Positions 1 through 7,958 of a DNA stretch of 64,000 nucleotides are shown here, piece after piece; the stretch's first letter is position 1; each line of letters starts with the position of its first letter. Source of the stretch: CAVONB01 sp963697205 (GTDB lineage Bacteria > Pseudomonadota > Alphaproteobacteria > Rhizobiales > Hyphomicrobiaceae); NCBI GenBank assembly GCA_963697205.1, contig CAVONB010000013.1:186001-250000 (forward strand). The letters run 5' to 3'. The notes under the pieces are model-generated. The model saw only the letters and a list, made by a program, of their open reading frames with translations, did not search any database and was not told the DNA's origin. Position numbers and translations under genes: made by a program.

Positions 1-129
1 ATCGCCTACGACGACTACGTCGCACTCGGCGGTGAGGCCGGCGCCAAGGACGCCGGCAAGATGCGCCTCGAAGGCAAGGAATACGTCGTGCGCGACGGCG
101 ACGTCATGCACTTCCGGTTCGCCAACTGA
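1..129 (+). CDS. ychF: YchF ribosome-associated ATPase, C-terminal end (5' truncated by window)
   Basis: The frame is open from base 1 and ends at TGA 127-129. The 42 visible residues have the ending typical of the YchF/OLA1 family TGS domain: an AYDDY start, GGEAGAKDAGK, then RLEGKEY and DGDVMHFRF. YchF is an Obg-like P-loop ATPase that binds ribosomes; the ATPase domain lies outside the window. The gene is convergent with the vWA gene, with only 15 bases between the two stops. Identity rests on the very conserved C-terminus only. Confidence 0.88.
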   Translation: MAYDDYVALGGEAGAKDAGKMRLEGKEYVVRDGDVMHFRFAN

Positions 130-144
130 CAACGCGACCTGACG

Positions 145-1530
145 CTACTTCGCCAGATGCAGCGCCGTCATGTCGCGCGCGATGGCCCCGAACGCCATTT
201 CGAGTTCGGCCGCATCGTCGGCGTCGAAGAAGTTCGATGGCGCCGTAGCACACGCGCGCAGAATGTCCTTGATGACCGTGTCGGTCACCTCGAAAGCAAC
301 CGTGAAGATCTCGACACCCTCGGCCTTGGCGTTCGTGCACAACTCCGCGGTCAACGTATTTGCCTGCGTGGTGTCGGATCCCCAGTGATTGGGATAGTTC
401 GGCGAGCGCGTGTTGTGCCCGTCCGTCATCAACACCAGCGCCTTGCGCACGCTTCGCCCGCCCCGGCGCGTCCCATAGGGTACGGCCTCCGCGAACGGCT
501 CCTGCGACGAAAGAGTCGTCCAACCCCAGAACAATCCAGATGGGATATAGGTATCGCCCGATGCCGCCATGGCATCGATCCGGTCGAGCACGGTCGATTT
601 CACGTTCGTCAGCGGCGTGATCTCACCAGGGCAGGACGCATTCATAATCCCCGGCACGGGCGTCGAGTAGGTATCGTCGCGAACGTCGAGAGGATAGGTC
701 CGAGACCCCGCACACCCCCACCACGTTTGCGTGTCCGTGGACGGCGTGCACGTCGTCACGGGATCGCCATACGTGATGTCGCAGACTTCCGTCTCGTAGC
801 TGTATGGCACGCCATCGTTCGAACCCGTCCGCGTCTCCATCCGGCAATTCGCGCGCGAGACAACCGGCCGTTCCTCCCGACACCACTCGGTAGTCGTGGA
901 CGAATCATTGGGCACCGACATCCACGATGCGTTGCGGTTGGCCATTCCGACGTTGACGTAGTTGGCAAACGGCACCAGCGCCACTTTGACGTGCTCGTCT
1001 GCGCCCGGCGGCGCAAAAACGGCATCGACGAGCACCCGCGCCGACTGCTTAAGCGCAGCGAGCTTGCTGCCCAACATCGAGTGCGTGTTATCCAGCACCA
1101 ACGAGATCTCGACGTCCTGGGTGCCCGCTTCCGCCTCGCCCTCGACACCCACGTTGATTGACGGCATCCCGATTACGCGCATCACGGTGGTCGGCACATC
1201 GACGTCAACCTGACCCCGAACGTGCCCAGGCCGGCTGCTTTTCACGCGGATATTCACGTCGTGGGCGCCGTAGTCGGCTTCCCAGTTCGCGTCGAAGTAA
1301 CGCCGCACGTGCGCGGTCGCAGCCGCGTCGTCACCGAGGTTTTCCCGACCCGCCGCCAGCAAGGCCGCATCCAGCGAGTTCTGCAACGTCGACCGCACCG
1401 CGAAGGCACGACCATAATCAATGGCTGAACCTAGCGCGAGACACAGGGGCAGCACCGATAACCCGAAGATGATCGCAACCGACCCGCGCGCGTCGCAACG
1501 AAATCTCAAAGCCGGAAAGAAACTGATCAT
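145..1530 (-). CDS. TadE/TadG-type pilus-associated protein with von Willebrand factor A domain
   Basis: A 461-residue protein if it starts at the ATG at 1530; an in-frame ATG at 1614 would add 28 residues that do not resemble the family. The N-terminus is a short basic segment, then one membrane helix (about residues 17-38) after DARGS, as in TadE/TadG-like Flp pilus proteins. From about residue 138 there is a vWA domain. The metal-site motif reads DNTHS (D147, T149, S151), the DxTxS form usual in TadG, followed by a large insert and LVLMTDGHNT. Such proteins are anchored in the inner membrane with the vWA domain outside and help Flp pilus assembly or adhesion. No other tad genes are in the window, so the exact role is open. 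Confidence 0.8.
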   Translation of the reverse strand: MISFFPALRFRCDARGSVAIIFGLSVLPLCLALGSAIDYGRAFAVRSTLQNSLDAALLAAGRENLGDDAAATAHVRRYFDANWEADYGAHDVNIRVKSSRPGHVRGQVDVDVPTTVMRVIGMPSINVGVEGEAEAGTQDVEISLVLDNTHSMLGSKLAALKQSARVLVDAVFAPPGADEHVKVALVPFANYVNVGMANRNASWMSVPNDSSTTTEWCREERPVVSRANCRMETRTGSNDGVPYSYETEVCDITYGDPVTTCTPSTDTQTWWGCAGSRTYPLDVRDDTYSTPVPGIMNASCPGEITPLTNVKSTVLDRIDAMAASGDTYIPSGLFWGWTTLSSQEPFAEAVPYGTRRGGRSVRKALVLMTDGHNTRSPNYPNHWGSDTTQANTLTAELCTNAKAEGVEIFTVAFEVTDTVIKDILRACATAPSNFFDADDAAELEMAFGAIARDMTALHLAK

Positions 1531-1700
1531 ACAACACCCACTGCGAACCGCTGGCGGATGATCCGGCCAAAAACTCAACGACAAGTAAAAGTGCCGCCCG
1601 CCGGGCCGGCCCAAAGCAGCCGCAACGCCGAAAACAGGCCGTCAAGCCGCCGCTAGCAATAACAAAACCTTACCGGCTCCGGCGCCCCGGTCCGCCCCCT

Positions 1701-2027
1701 TCACTTAAGGGCGGAGAAGGGTGTCGGCTGCAGGATCTGGTTGGAAAAGCTCGTCACCAATGGTCCGTCCGTCTCGCTCTCGGTGCGCTTGGAAATCCAC
1801 TCCGGATCCGCCATGAAGGCCGACCACCGGCGCTCGCGGTCGGCCAGCGACTCCCATTGCAGCATGTAGGTCAGTTGAAGGTTCGATGCGCCGATCAGCG
1901 TCGTCCAGAAGCCCGTCGCCTTGATGCCGTGCCGCTGCCAAATGCCCAGCGTCGTTGTCTCGAACCGTTGCAACAGCGCAGGCATTTTGCCCGGTGCGGC
2001 CTGATAAATCCTGAGCTCGTAAATCAC
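1701..2027 (-). CDS. NIPSNAP family protein
   Basis: A 108-residue protein. The start is taken as GTG at 2027 because a perfect AGGAGG lies 7 bases upstream and the family begins with the residues IYELRIYQ. A longer reading frame exists upstream but has no such support. The sequence has the NIPSNAP pattern: ELRIY, an APGK turn, FE.....WQRHG, GFWTTLIG, and an MLQWESLADRERRW stretch before the C-terminal F/W-rich segment. This is a dimeric alpha-beta barrel fold with no agreed enzymatic role. It is transcribed away from sspB in the same direction, about 180 bases downstream of it. Confidence 0.85.
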   Translation of the reverse strand: MIYELRIYQAAPGKMPALLQRFETTTLGIWQRHGIKATGFWTTLIGASNLQLTYMLQWESLADRERRWSAFMADPEWISKRTESETDGPLVTSFSNQILQPTPFSALK

Positions 2028-2206
2028 AGCCTGTCCTCCTGCCACAGCATCCGTGCGGCCTGCCGCAGACAGGCCGGGCACATGCCGCGATCGGCACGCC
2101 CACAACTCAGCCTATACGTGGCGATGGCGCCCGAGCCAGCCCGGTGGTGGATCAGCGGCCGGTGTTTGAGAGCGACGGTGGGACATGCGGACTGTGCCCG
2201 CGACCG

Positions 2207-2914
2207 TCACTTCTTGCGGAAATCGCTGAGGCTGACGATCTGTGCCCCGCCGCCCTCGACACCTGCAGGGGTCGGTTGTGCAGCCTTGGCGCCACCGGCG
2301 CCGGCTCGCTCCGGGACGGTCTTCATCGGCAGCGGACGGCGCTCGGCTCCCTCGTCCTCCTCCGCCCGCGGTTCGGCCGAACGCGCCGCCTCCTCGTCGC
2401 CGGCGCTCCGGTCGTTGCGCGACTTGCGTGCCGGCCGCTTGCGCCCCGGCAGTGCGCTGGGACGCGCAGCGCCACCGGCACGCTCGATCGTCGGCACCGG
2501 ATCGTCCGCAGAAACGCCGCCCGCATCGGCCGACGGGGCAGCATCGGGCCCGAAATCGACATCGTCGAATTGCAGGCCGTAACGCACGCTTGGATCAAAG
2601 AACACTTTGATGGCGGCGAACGGCACCACCAGACGCTCCGGGATGCCATCGAACGTCAGCTTCACTTCGAAGCGATCCTCTCCCACGTTCAAGTCCCAGA
2701 ACCGGTGTTGCAGGACGATCGTCATCTCATCGGGATACTTCTCCTTGAGCCGCCGCGACAGCGACACCCCCGGCAACTGCGTATCGAACGAGATGTAGAA
2801 ATGATGCTCGCCCGGCAGACCAGTCTCCGCCGTGCGCGTCAGCACCGCGCGGACCACGCCCCGCATGGCGTCCTGCGCCAGCGCCTCGTAATTGATGGTG
2901 CCCTCGGCCGTCAT
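2207..2914 (-). CDS. sspB: SspB-like ClpXP specificity-enhancing adaptor (alpha type)
   Basis: A 235-residue protein. Residues about 5-135 match the SspB fold: INYEALAQDAMRGVVR helix, then GEHHFYISFDT, GVSLSRRLKEKYP, EMTIVLQHRFWDL and the VPFAAIKVFFDPS strand. The remaining 100 residues are Pro/Ala/Arg-rich and probably disordered, ending in a short basic tail, as expected for the ClpX-binding tail of SspB proteins. SspB tethers ssrA-tagged proteins and delivers them to ClpXP. The tmRNA gene that encodes the tag lies about 100 bases upstream on the same strand, so adaptor and tag are linked here. Confidence 0.9.
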   Translation of the reverse strand: MTAEGTINYEALAQDAMRGVVRAVLTRTAETGLPGEHHFYISFDTQLPGVSLSRRLKEKYPDEMTIVLQHRFWDLNVGEDRFEVKLTFDGIPERLVVPFAAIKVFFDPSVRYGLQFDDVDFGPDAAPSADAGGVSADDPVPTIERAGGAARPSALPGRKRPARKSRNDRSAGDEEAARSAEPRAEEDEGAERRPLPMKTVPERAGAGGAKAAQPTPAGVEGGGAQIVSLSDFRKK

Positions 2915-3014
2915 GCCTGTCCGTGTCGACCCACTGTCGCCAGACCAGCACGCACCCCACTTGGGGATCGCCTGTCCTGGGGTGCTCCACCGCCCGCAAC
3001 CCCGCGGGCTCCGG

Positions 3015-3345
3015 TAAATAAGTGGAGGGCTTCTGTTGCCCGGTGCCCTCCGAACCGCGCCTTACCCGGCTAAGGGCAAGGGCTTGGATTTAGGCGTTTG
3101 GCACTGCATTACGCAGCGACAGCAGCCTCAGCATAGTTGTCGTTTGCAACTATTCTGTTTGGCCCGATGACGGTGGTACCATGCCGAGCAAAAGAGCGCC
3201 CTTTACACCCTCGTCGATCCTATTTCGCCCCCATCACCAGCCCACGCGGTTGGATGCGCGTGGGTTGATGGTGGAGGCGCCGGGTACCGCCCCCGGGTCC
3301 GAACGGCTTATTCCGACGTCCATTTATCGCCATAGCCGGACGAAT
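3015..3345 (-). ncRNA. ssrA: Circularly permuted two-piece tmRNA (ssrA)
   Basis: Read on the minus strand, the acceptor piece comes first. It has TTCGGAC, a T-arm-like stem CCGGG/CCCGG (loop GGCGGTA), and an acceptor strand CGCCTCC followed by encoded ACCA (CCA ends at 3269). After a spacer of about 36 bases, the coding piece starts at 3232 with GGGGGCG, which pairs with CGCCTCC over seven base pairs including one G-U. It continues with GGATCGACG and then the tag. The tag frame gives ANDNYAEAAVAA and a stop (3147 to 3109). Permuted two-piece tmRNAs are known from Alphaproteobacteria. The outer 5' and 3' ends are estimates; a GGAGGGC/GCCCTCC hairpin marks the 3' end near 3020. Confidence 0.95.
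3109..3147 (-). other. tmRNA proteolysis tag reading frame
   Basis: The resume codon GCA is at 3147-3145 and the TAA stop at 3111-3109. The encoded tag is ANDNYAEAAVAA (12 residues), with a further alanine coming from the charged tmRNA. The bases just before it (AATAGTTGCAAACGACAA) match the resume context of E. coli ssrA closely. The C-terminal AVAA is the ClpX-recognised end, and the AANDNYA part is where alpha-type SspB would bind. Confidence 0.95.
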
Positions 3346-3356
3346 CCGGCATCGGT

Positions 3357-3362
3357 AATATA
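3357..3362 (-). promoter_or_regulatory. Possible -10 element for ssrA
   Basis: TATATT on the minus strand, about 12-20 bases before the estimated start of the acceptor RNA, preceded by a T-rich stretch but no good -35 box. A six-base-pair hairpin GCCGGA-TTCG-TCCGGC (3335-3350) follows it and may be a 5' leader that is trimmed. Weak evidence: position and an AT-rich patch in GC-rich DNA. Confidence 0.3.
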
Positions 3363-3520
3363 GGCACAACCGAGTACAAAAAAAAGCTCTCCGGCAGTGC
3401 ACCTGTGTACGCCGGATGCGACGGCGGGCGAACGGTGCGCGCAGGCGACGACGGCACGCCCGCTGCGGCCCGCTCGAACGCGAGATGCGCAAGGCAGCGC
3501 GACGACACGAAGGAGATCGC

Positions 3521-4291
3521 ATGACCACCCGCGTCGGCTTGCTCGCCGGGCCGCCCGCTTATCCCGTCTTTGCCCGTTCCCAGCCCGCTCCCCGCCCGCT
3601 CGTCTGCCTGGGCATCACGCTGGCCATTTTCGCCGCTGCCATGGCCGTCGGCACCCTCATCCAGGCCGCCTACGTCGACCAGAGCGGCCCCCCCCCGCCC
3701 ACCGGGGGCCAATGGCCAAGCGACGTCAATCTGGTCGGCCTCCTTGCCTTCCAGGTGACCATCATCCTCCTGTCGCTGCTCGCCGCCAGTCGCGGTGGCT
3801 TGCCCGCCGCAGCGCGCCTGTTTCTCCAACAACCGCCACAGGGGCCCGCCGTCTACCTGTCCGCGTTCGCCCTGTTGCTCGCGCTCGTAGCGGTCTACAA
3901 CGCCGTCGCGTACGCGGTTGGCGCCACCGACATCGTCTCCGACCTGAAGATCTTCATCGAGCTGGCGCAGTCGCCCTATTGGCTGATTGCGCTGCTGGTG
4001 ATCGCGGTCGGCGCCCCGGTCTCCGAGGAGTTCCTGTTCCGCGGCTACCTGCTGCCCGGACTGGCCGCATCCGCAATCGGCTTTCGCGGCGCCACACTGG
4101 CCACGTCGGCCTTGTGGACGCTGCCCCATGCCGGTTATTCCGCCTCGGGCCTCGTCGAAGTGGGCCTCGTCGGCGTTTATCTGGCGTGGGTGCTCTGGCG
4201 CACCGGCAGCCTGTGGGTCCCGCTGTTCTGCCATGCCGCCCACAACCTGACGCTGATGCTGGGCCTGATGCTGTGGCCGTCGCCGGTGTAA
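3521..4291 (+). CDS. CPBP family intramembrane metalloprotease
   Basis: A 256-residue membrane protein. ATG 3521 has AAGGAG five bases upstream; an open frame from 3416 adds only an Arg-rich stretch. Several hydrophobic helices are visible (about 28-50, 71-90, 112-135, 153-166, 185-200, 214-230). The CPBP/Abi glutamate motif EEFLFR is at 169-174, followed by H203 and a C-terminal HAAHN (238-242), the metal ligands of the family. Bacterial members cleave or bind within membranes and some confer bacteriocin immunity; the substrate here is unknown. It lies 52 bases upstream of thyA on the same strand. Confidence 0.85.
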   Translation: MTTRVGLLAGPPAYPVFARSQPAPRPLVCLGITLAIFAAAMAVGTLIQAAYVDQSGPPPPTGGQWPSDVNLVGLLAFQVTIILLSLLAASRGGLPAAARLFLQQPPQGPAVYLSAFALLLALVAVYNAVAYAVGATDIVSDLKIFIELAQSPYWLIALLVIAVGAPVSEEFLFRGYLLPGLAASAIGFRGATLATSALWTLPHAGYSASGLVEVGLVGVYLAWVLWRTGSLWVPLFCHAAHNLTLMLGLMLWPSPV

Positions 4292-4343
4292 AAGCAACCG
4301 AAGCCACTCGCAGACCGCCCGGGAATCGCCCTACGAGGGGAGC

Positions 4344-5153
4344 ATGGACGCCTATCTCGACCTCATGCGCCGCGTCCGGACCGAAGGCATCCGCAAAACG
4401 GATCGCACCGGCACCGGCACACTCTCGATTTTCGGCCATCAAATGCGCTTCGACCTCGCCCGCGGCTTTCCGCTGGTGACGACGAAGAAGGTGCACATGA
4501 AGTCGGTCGTCCACGAACTATTGTGGTTCCTCAAGGGTGAAACCAACGTCGCCTACCTGAAGGAGCACGGCGTCTCCATCTGGGACGAGTGGGCCGACGA
4601 GGCAGGCGAACTGGGCCCTGTCTACGGCCGGCAATGGCGCTCCTGGGCGGCGCCAGACGGCCGCACGATCGACCAGGTCACCGAAGCTGTCGAGACGCTC
4701 AAGACCAATCCGGACTCGCGTCGCATCATCGTCTCCGCCTGGAACCCGGCCGACATTCCCGACATGGCCCTGGCCCCCTGCCATTGCCTGTTCCAGTTTT
4801 ACGTCGCCCCGGGACCTGATGGCCGCGGCCGGCTCTCCTGCCAGCTCTACCAGCGCTCCGCCGATGTCTTCCTCGGCGTGCCATTCAATATCGCCAGCTA
4901 CGCGCTGCTGACCCACATGATGGCGCACGTCACCGGCCTCGCCGTGGGAGATTTCGTGCATACCTTCGGCGACGCCCACCTCTATCTCAATCACCTGGAA
5001 CAGGCCGACCTTCAGCTATCGCGGTCGCCGCGCGCGCTGCCGACCCTGCGCCTGAACCCCGACGTCCGCTCGATTTTCGGCTTCACCTATACGGACATAA
5101 CCGTAGAGGGCTACGAGCCACACCCCCACATCAAAGCGCCCGTGGCCGTCTAA
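4344..5153 (+). CDS. thyA: Thymidylate synthase
   Basis: A 269-residue protein, close to the usual 264. It makes dTMP from dUMP using methylene-tetrahydrofolate. All signatures are present: R21 in the DRTGTGT loop, KKVHMKSVVHELLWFL, the catalytic cysteine C146 in LAPCHCLFQFY, the QRSADVFLGVPFN substrate motif and a C-terminal PVAV. The dihydrofolate it releases would be recycled by the folA product encoded two genes downstream, the standard thyA-folA pairing. The start follows GAGGGGAGC at a good distance. Confidence 0.97.
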   Translation: MDAYLDLMRRVRTEGIRKTDRTGTGTLSIFGHQMRFDLARGFPLVTTKKVHMKSVVHELLWFLKGETNVAYLKEHGVSIWDEWADEAGELGPVYGRQWRSWAAPDGRTIDQVTEAVETLKTNPDSRRIIVSAWNPADIPDMALAPCHCLFQFYVAPGPDGRGRLSCQLYQRSADVFLGVPFNIASYALLTHMMAHVTGLAVGDFVHTFGDAHLYLNHLEQADLQLSRSPRALPTLRLNPDVRSIFGFTYTDITVEGYEPHPHIKAPVAV

Positions 5154-5253
5154 GCAACACGGGGAATACGTCCCTCCCATAGGTGACAGCCCGCTTCGCA
5201 CAGTCCATGCGTCGAAAACGGCGTGTGCGTCGCGGAGAGGGGAGACAGAATTG

Positions 5254-5778
5254 ATGAAGTCCAAGGCGTCATTTGCCATCACCGGACTGATCGCGAGCCT
5301 CGCGATCGCCGGCTGCGCCACCATTACCAAGGGCACCACCCAGCAGATCGCGGTCAACACACCCGGAGTTCCCGGCGCGGAATGCACGCTGAACTCCGGC
5401 GGGATCGGCACCAAGGTGGTCACAACGCCAGCGACGCTGATCGTGGACAAGAGCCAGGACAACATCGCCGTCACCTGCCGCAAGGCCTGCTACCAGGATG
5501 CCGTCGGCATCATTCCCTCGCACACCGAAGCCATGGCGGCCGGCAACGTCATTGCCGGAGGGCTCATCGGCCTCGGTGTGGATGCCGCCAGTGGCGCCAT
5601 GAACCGCTACAACAGCGACAACCAGTTTGCGATGATCGCACTGCCGGGCTGCAAGGCCCCCATCGGTGCGCCGCCCATCGTCACCTCCAGCATCGCCCCC
5701 GTGGGCACGCCGCACGCCGCGCCAACCGCACGGCAGGCCCCGAACCTGGCGCCGTCCGCCTATCAGAAACAGCGCTGA
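5254..5778 (+). CDS. Conserved hypothetical lipoprotein
   Basis: A 174-residue protein from ATG 5254; a TTG at 5251 directly upstream could also start. It has a lipoprotein signal: basic KSK, a hydrophobic stretch and the lipobox LAIAGC (mature cysteine about residue 22). The mature part has an ITKGTTQ.I.VNTPGVPGAECTL segment, paired cysteines (TCRKACYQD) and a Gly/Ala-rich IAGGLIGLGVDAASGAMN segment that could be membrane-associated. I recognise the pattern as a recurrent alphaproteobacterial lipoprotein without known function. It sits between thyA and folA but shows no link to folate. Confidence 0.75.
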   Translation: MKSKASFAITGLIASLAIAGCATITKGTTQQIAVNTPGVPGAECTLNSGGIGTKVVTTPATLIVDKSQDNIAVTCRKACYQDAVGIIPSHTEAMAAGNVIAGGLIGLGVDAASGAMNRYNSDNQFAMIALPGCKAPIGAPPIVTSSIAPVGTPHAAPTARQAPNLAPSAYQKQR

Positions 5779-5893
5779 CAACGTGCGGCAAGCGCCTTGA
5801 GCCGCCCCCGCGCGGATGCCATATGCAGGCCATGAAGGTCGATCGCCCGAACCGGTCGGCCACTCCTCTCGCCCGCAACGGGAAGGCTGCCAC

Positions 5894-6433
5894 TTGGCCG
5901 CAACGGACAAAATCCACGTCGCCCTTGTCGTCGCCGCCGCCGAGAACGGCGTCATCGGCCGGAACGCAAATCTGCCGTGGCGCATCCCCTCCGACTTGAA
6001 GCGGTTCCGCCAGCTGACCCTGGGCAAACCCGTCGTGATGGGCCGCAAGACCTACGAGGCGATCGGCAAGCCGCTCGACAAGCGCGACAACATCGTCGTC
6101 ACGCGCAATAGCGACTGGCGCGCTACCAACGATCCCGACGCCCGCGTCATCCTCGCCAACTCCGTCGAGGTCGCACTTGCCCGCGCCGGCCAGCTTGCCC
6201 AAAAGGCCGGCGTCGAGGAGGTAATGGTCATCGGCGGCGCCGACATCTATCGCCAGGCGTTGGCCTACGCCGATCGCGTCTACCTGACCATCGTACACGC
6301 CCGCCCCGAAGGCGACGCCATCTTCCCCGCGCTCGATCCCGCGCTCTGGAAGGAGGTCTCGCGCCAGGCCGGATCACGTCAAGAGGGGGACGACCACGCC
6401 TGGACGCTGACCGTCCACGAACGGCACTCGTGA
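5894..6433 (+). CDS. folA: Dihydrofolate reductase
   Basis: A 179-residue enzyme if started at TTG 5894, which has GGAAGG seven bases upstream; an ATG at 5816 adds 26 residues that are not DHFR-like. It reduces dihydrofolate to tetrahydrofolate with NADPH. Visible motifs are VVAAAENGVIGRNANLPWRIPSDLKRF (shown as separate parts: Met20-loop NLPW and catalytic acid D34), VVMGRKTYEAIGKPL, RDNIVVTR and VIGGADIYRQAL. It is convergent with the DUF6352-like gene, with 27 bases between the stops. Confidence 0.93.
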   Translation: MAATDKIHVALVVAAAENGVIGRNANLPWRIPSDLKRFRQLTLGKPVVMGRKTYEAIGKPLDKRDNIVVTRNSDWRATNDPDARVILANSVEVALARAGQLAQKAGVEEVMVIGGADIYRQALAYADRVYLTIVHARPEGDAIFPALDPALWKEVSRQAGSRQEGDDHAWTLTVHERHS

Positions 6434-6460
6434 CCATCCGCGACGGCGCACTGCGCCTCG

Positions 6461-7480
6461 TCAGGACGGCCGCGCAAGTGGCAGGTTCACCAGAAGGTTC
6501 TGCGGCTTCATCTTGATGACGTTGTCCGCCGTCATCGCCAGCGCCAAATAGATCGGACGCCCCTTCACCCGGTCGATCACGATCCGATCGTCTCCGATGG
6601 TCATGCGGAACAGCGCCACGATCCGCTCCATATCCGACAGTGCCACGTTCCGCCCCTCGTAGAGCGCATTCAGGACCTCGGTCCCCCGGGCATCCAGACC
6701 GATGTGCCAGCGCCAGTCGCGATCCTCCAGCTTCATCCGCGGTTCCACCCGCGTCTCCACCCGCATCAGATGCGCCAGCCAGGTCTCGATCACCCGGGCG
6801 AGCGCGTCGAGCGCGGGTTGCCCGAAGCGCAGATCGACCACTGTGTCGAAGCGCTCCGAACGCGCCCAGTAGCCCTCCGCGTTGTCGGCATCGAGAACGT
6901 CGAGGCTCATGGAACGCATAGGCGTCCCGGTCTCCGCCAGTAACTGCGCCAACCCCGTGCCCGAGGAACGCGCGTGCATCTCCACGATCTCTTCGTCCGC
7001 GCACATCAGCCGGCCGCCTTCTGTGCTGACCGTCTGCTCGCGAAACAGGAACTCACCCGCCCGCAACCGGATCGGATCTACCGCGTCCTTCAGCATGTTC
7101 CGGCAGATCAGATGCACAAGTTGATCGAGGAAGACCGGCGGCACGCGCGGAGTATTGGACGCATCGGACACCAGCCGCAGATAGGCCCCCTCGATCGTAC
7201 CCGCCTCCGCCAGCACGTCGCGAAAGCCGATCACCATGCGATAGTTGTCGGCCGTGTCGCCATCCGCGAGCGCTGCGAGGTCGGCTGTGCTCACCGGTCG
7301 AAACGGATCGTCCATCAGCAGTTCGTGCAGCCCGACCTCGGCCGCGCACGACGTCTCGATCGGGTGGATCTCCGGACGTTTCAGATAGGCGCGAATGAAC
7401 GCGGGCGTAACCCCGAGCCACCCCTCCGGCGTCGGCGCCAGGAGATGCATCCCCGCTGATTTCCAGAAATCACGGCTCAT
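6461..7480 (-). CDS. DUF6352-like protein, last gene of formate dehydrogenase unit
   Basis: A 339-residue soluble protein, start ATG 7480 (overlaps the end of the previous gene by 11 bases). It begins with WKSAGMHLL and PTPEGWLGVTPAFIRAYLKRPEIHP, then a C..E.....LMDDP segment and a helical remainder. No enzyme motif or membrane helix is visible. I recall this pattern as DUF6352, a family found with DUF6505- and DUF6494-type genes, but could not check. The overlap and shared strand with the next two genes suggest translational coupling and a common role, probably in assembly of or electron transfer from formate dehydrogenase. Longer frames upstream run antisense to real coding sequence. Confidence 0.7.
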   Translation of the reverse strand: MSRDFWKSAGMHLLAPTPEGWLGVTPAFIRAYLKRPEIHPIETSCAAEVGLHELLMDDPFRPVSTADLAALADGDTADNYRMVIGFRDVLAEAGTIEGAYLRLVSDASNTPRVPPVFLDQLVHLICRNMLKDAVDPIRLRAGEFLFREQTVSTEGGRLMCADEEIVEMHARSSGTGLAQLLAETGTPMRSMSLDVLDADNAEGYWARSERFDTVVDLRFGQPALDALARVIETWLAHLMRVETRVEPRMKLEDRDWRWHIGLDARGTEVLNALYEGRNVALSDMERIVALFRMTIGDDRIVIDRVKGRPIYLALAMTADNVIKMKPQNLLVNLPLARPS

Positions 7481-7958
7481 CAGGTTCCACCGTCCAGATG
7501 CGCGCATGGCGCGGGCTGCCCGTCGGATCGGCGAGCGTGCGAAACGTCTCGCGCACCGCGCCATCGGCGTCCCGCCGACGATGCACCGATAGCACCGAAT
7601 TGATCGCAAGCCCGTCGGCAAGCTCGGCGGCATCCGCGATCTCCCCGGCCGCGGCCTCTTCAGCAGCCACCCGGGACGGCGCGCCGAACTGCGCCACCAG
7701 CAACTCCGCCAACTGATCCACAGCCATGTCCCGATCTCCCGGACCGGCCGAGCACACCGTCGTAAACGTCGAGCGGCCGCCCGAAGCAAGGCCGAGAAAT
7801 CCGTTTGCGAACGCCTGACGCGTCTTTCCGACGATACGCTCCACCGGCAAGTCGACGAAGGCAAACACCCCGGAGACCGCCAGTTCGCCTTGCGCAGCCG
7901 CCAAGTCGAACACATGCCGGTCGCTCGCGTCGAACGCGATCGTGCGCAACAGCTTCAT
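7470..7958 (-). CDS. DUF6505-like protein
   Basis: A 162-residue protein starting at ATG 7958, whose ATGA overlaps the stop of the BirA-like gene. It begins KLLRTIAFDASD.HVFD and has a SGVFAFVDLP strand, GKTRQAFANGFLGL and a C-terminal HARIWTVEPDEP. No signal peptide, membrane helix or cofactor motif is visible. From memory the sequence resembles DUF6505. The gene is coupled on both sides (4-base and 11-base overlaps), so its product is likely made in a fixed ratio with its neighbours. Confidence 0.7.
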   Translation of the reverse strand: MKLLRTIAFDASDRHVFDLAAAQGELAVSGVFAFVDLPVERIVGKTRQAFANGFLGLASGGRSTFTTVCSAGPGDRDMAVDQLAELLVAQFGAPSRVAAEEAAAGEIADAAELADGLAINSVLSVHRRRDADGAVRETFRTLADPTGSPRHARIWTVEPDEP

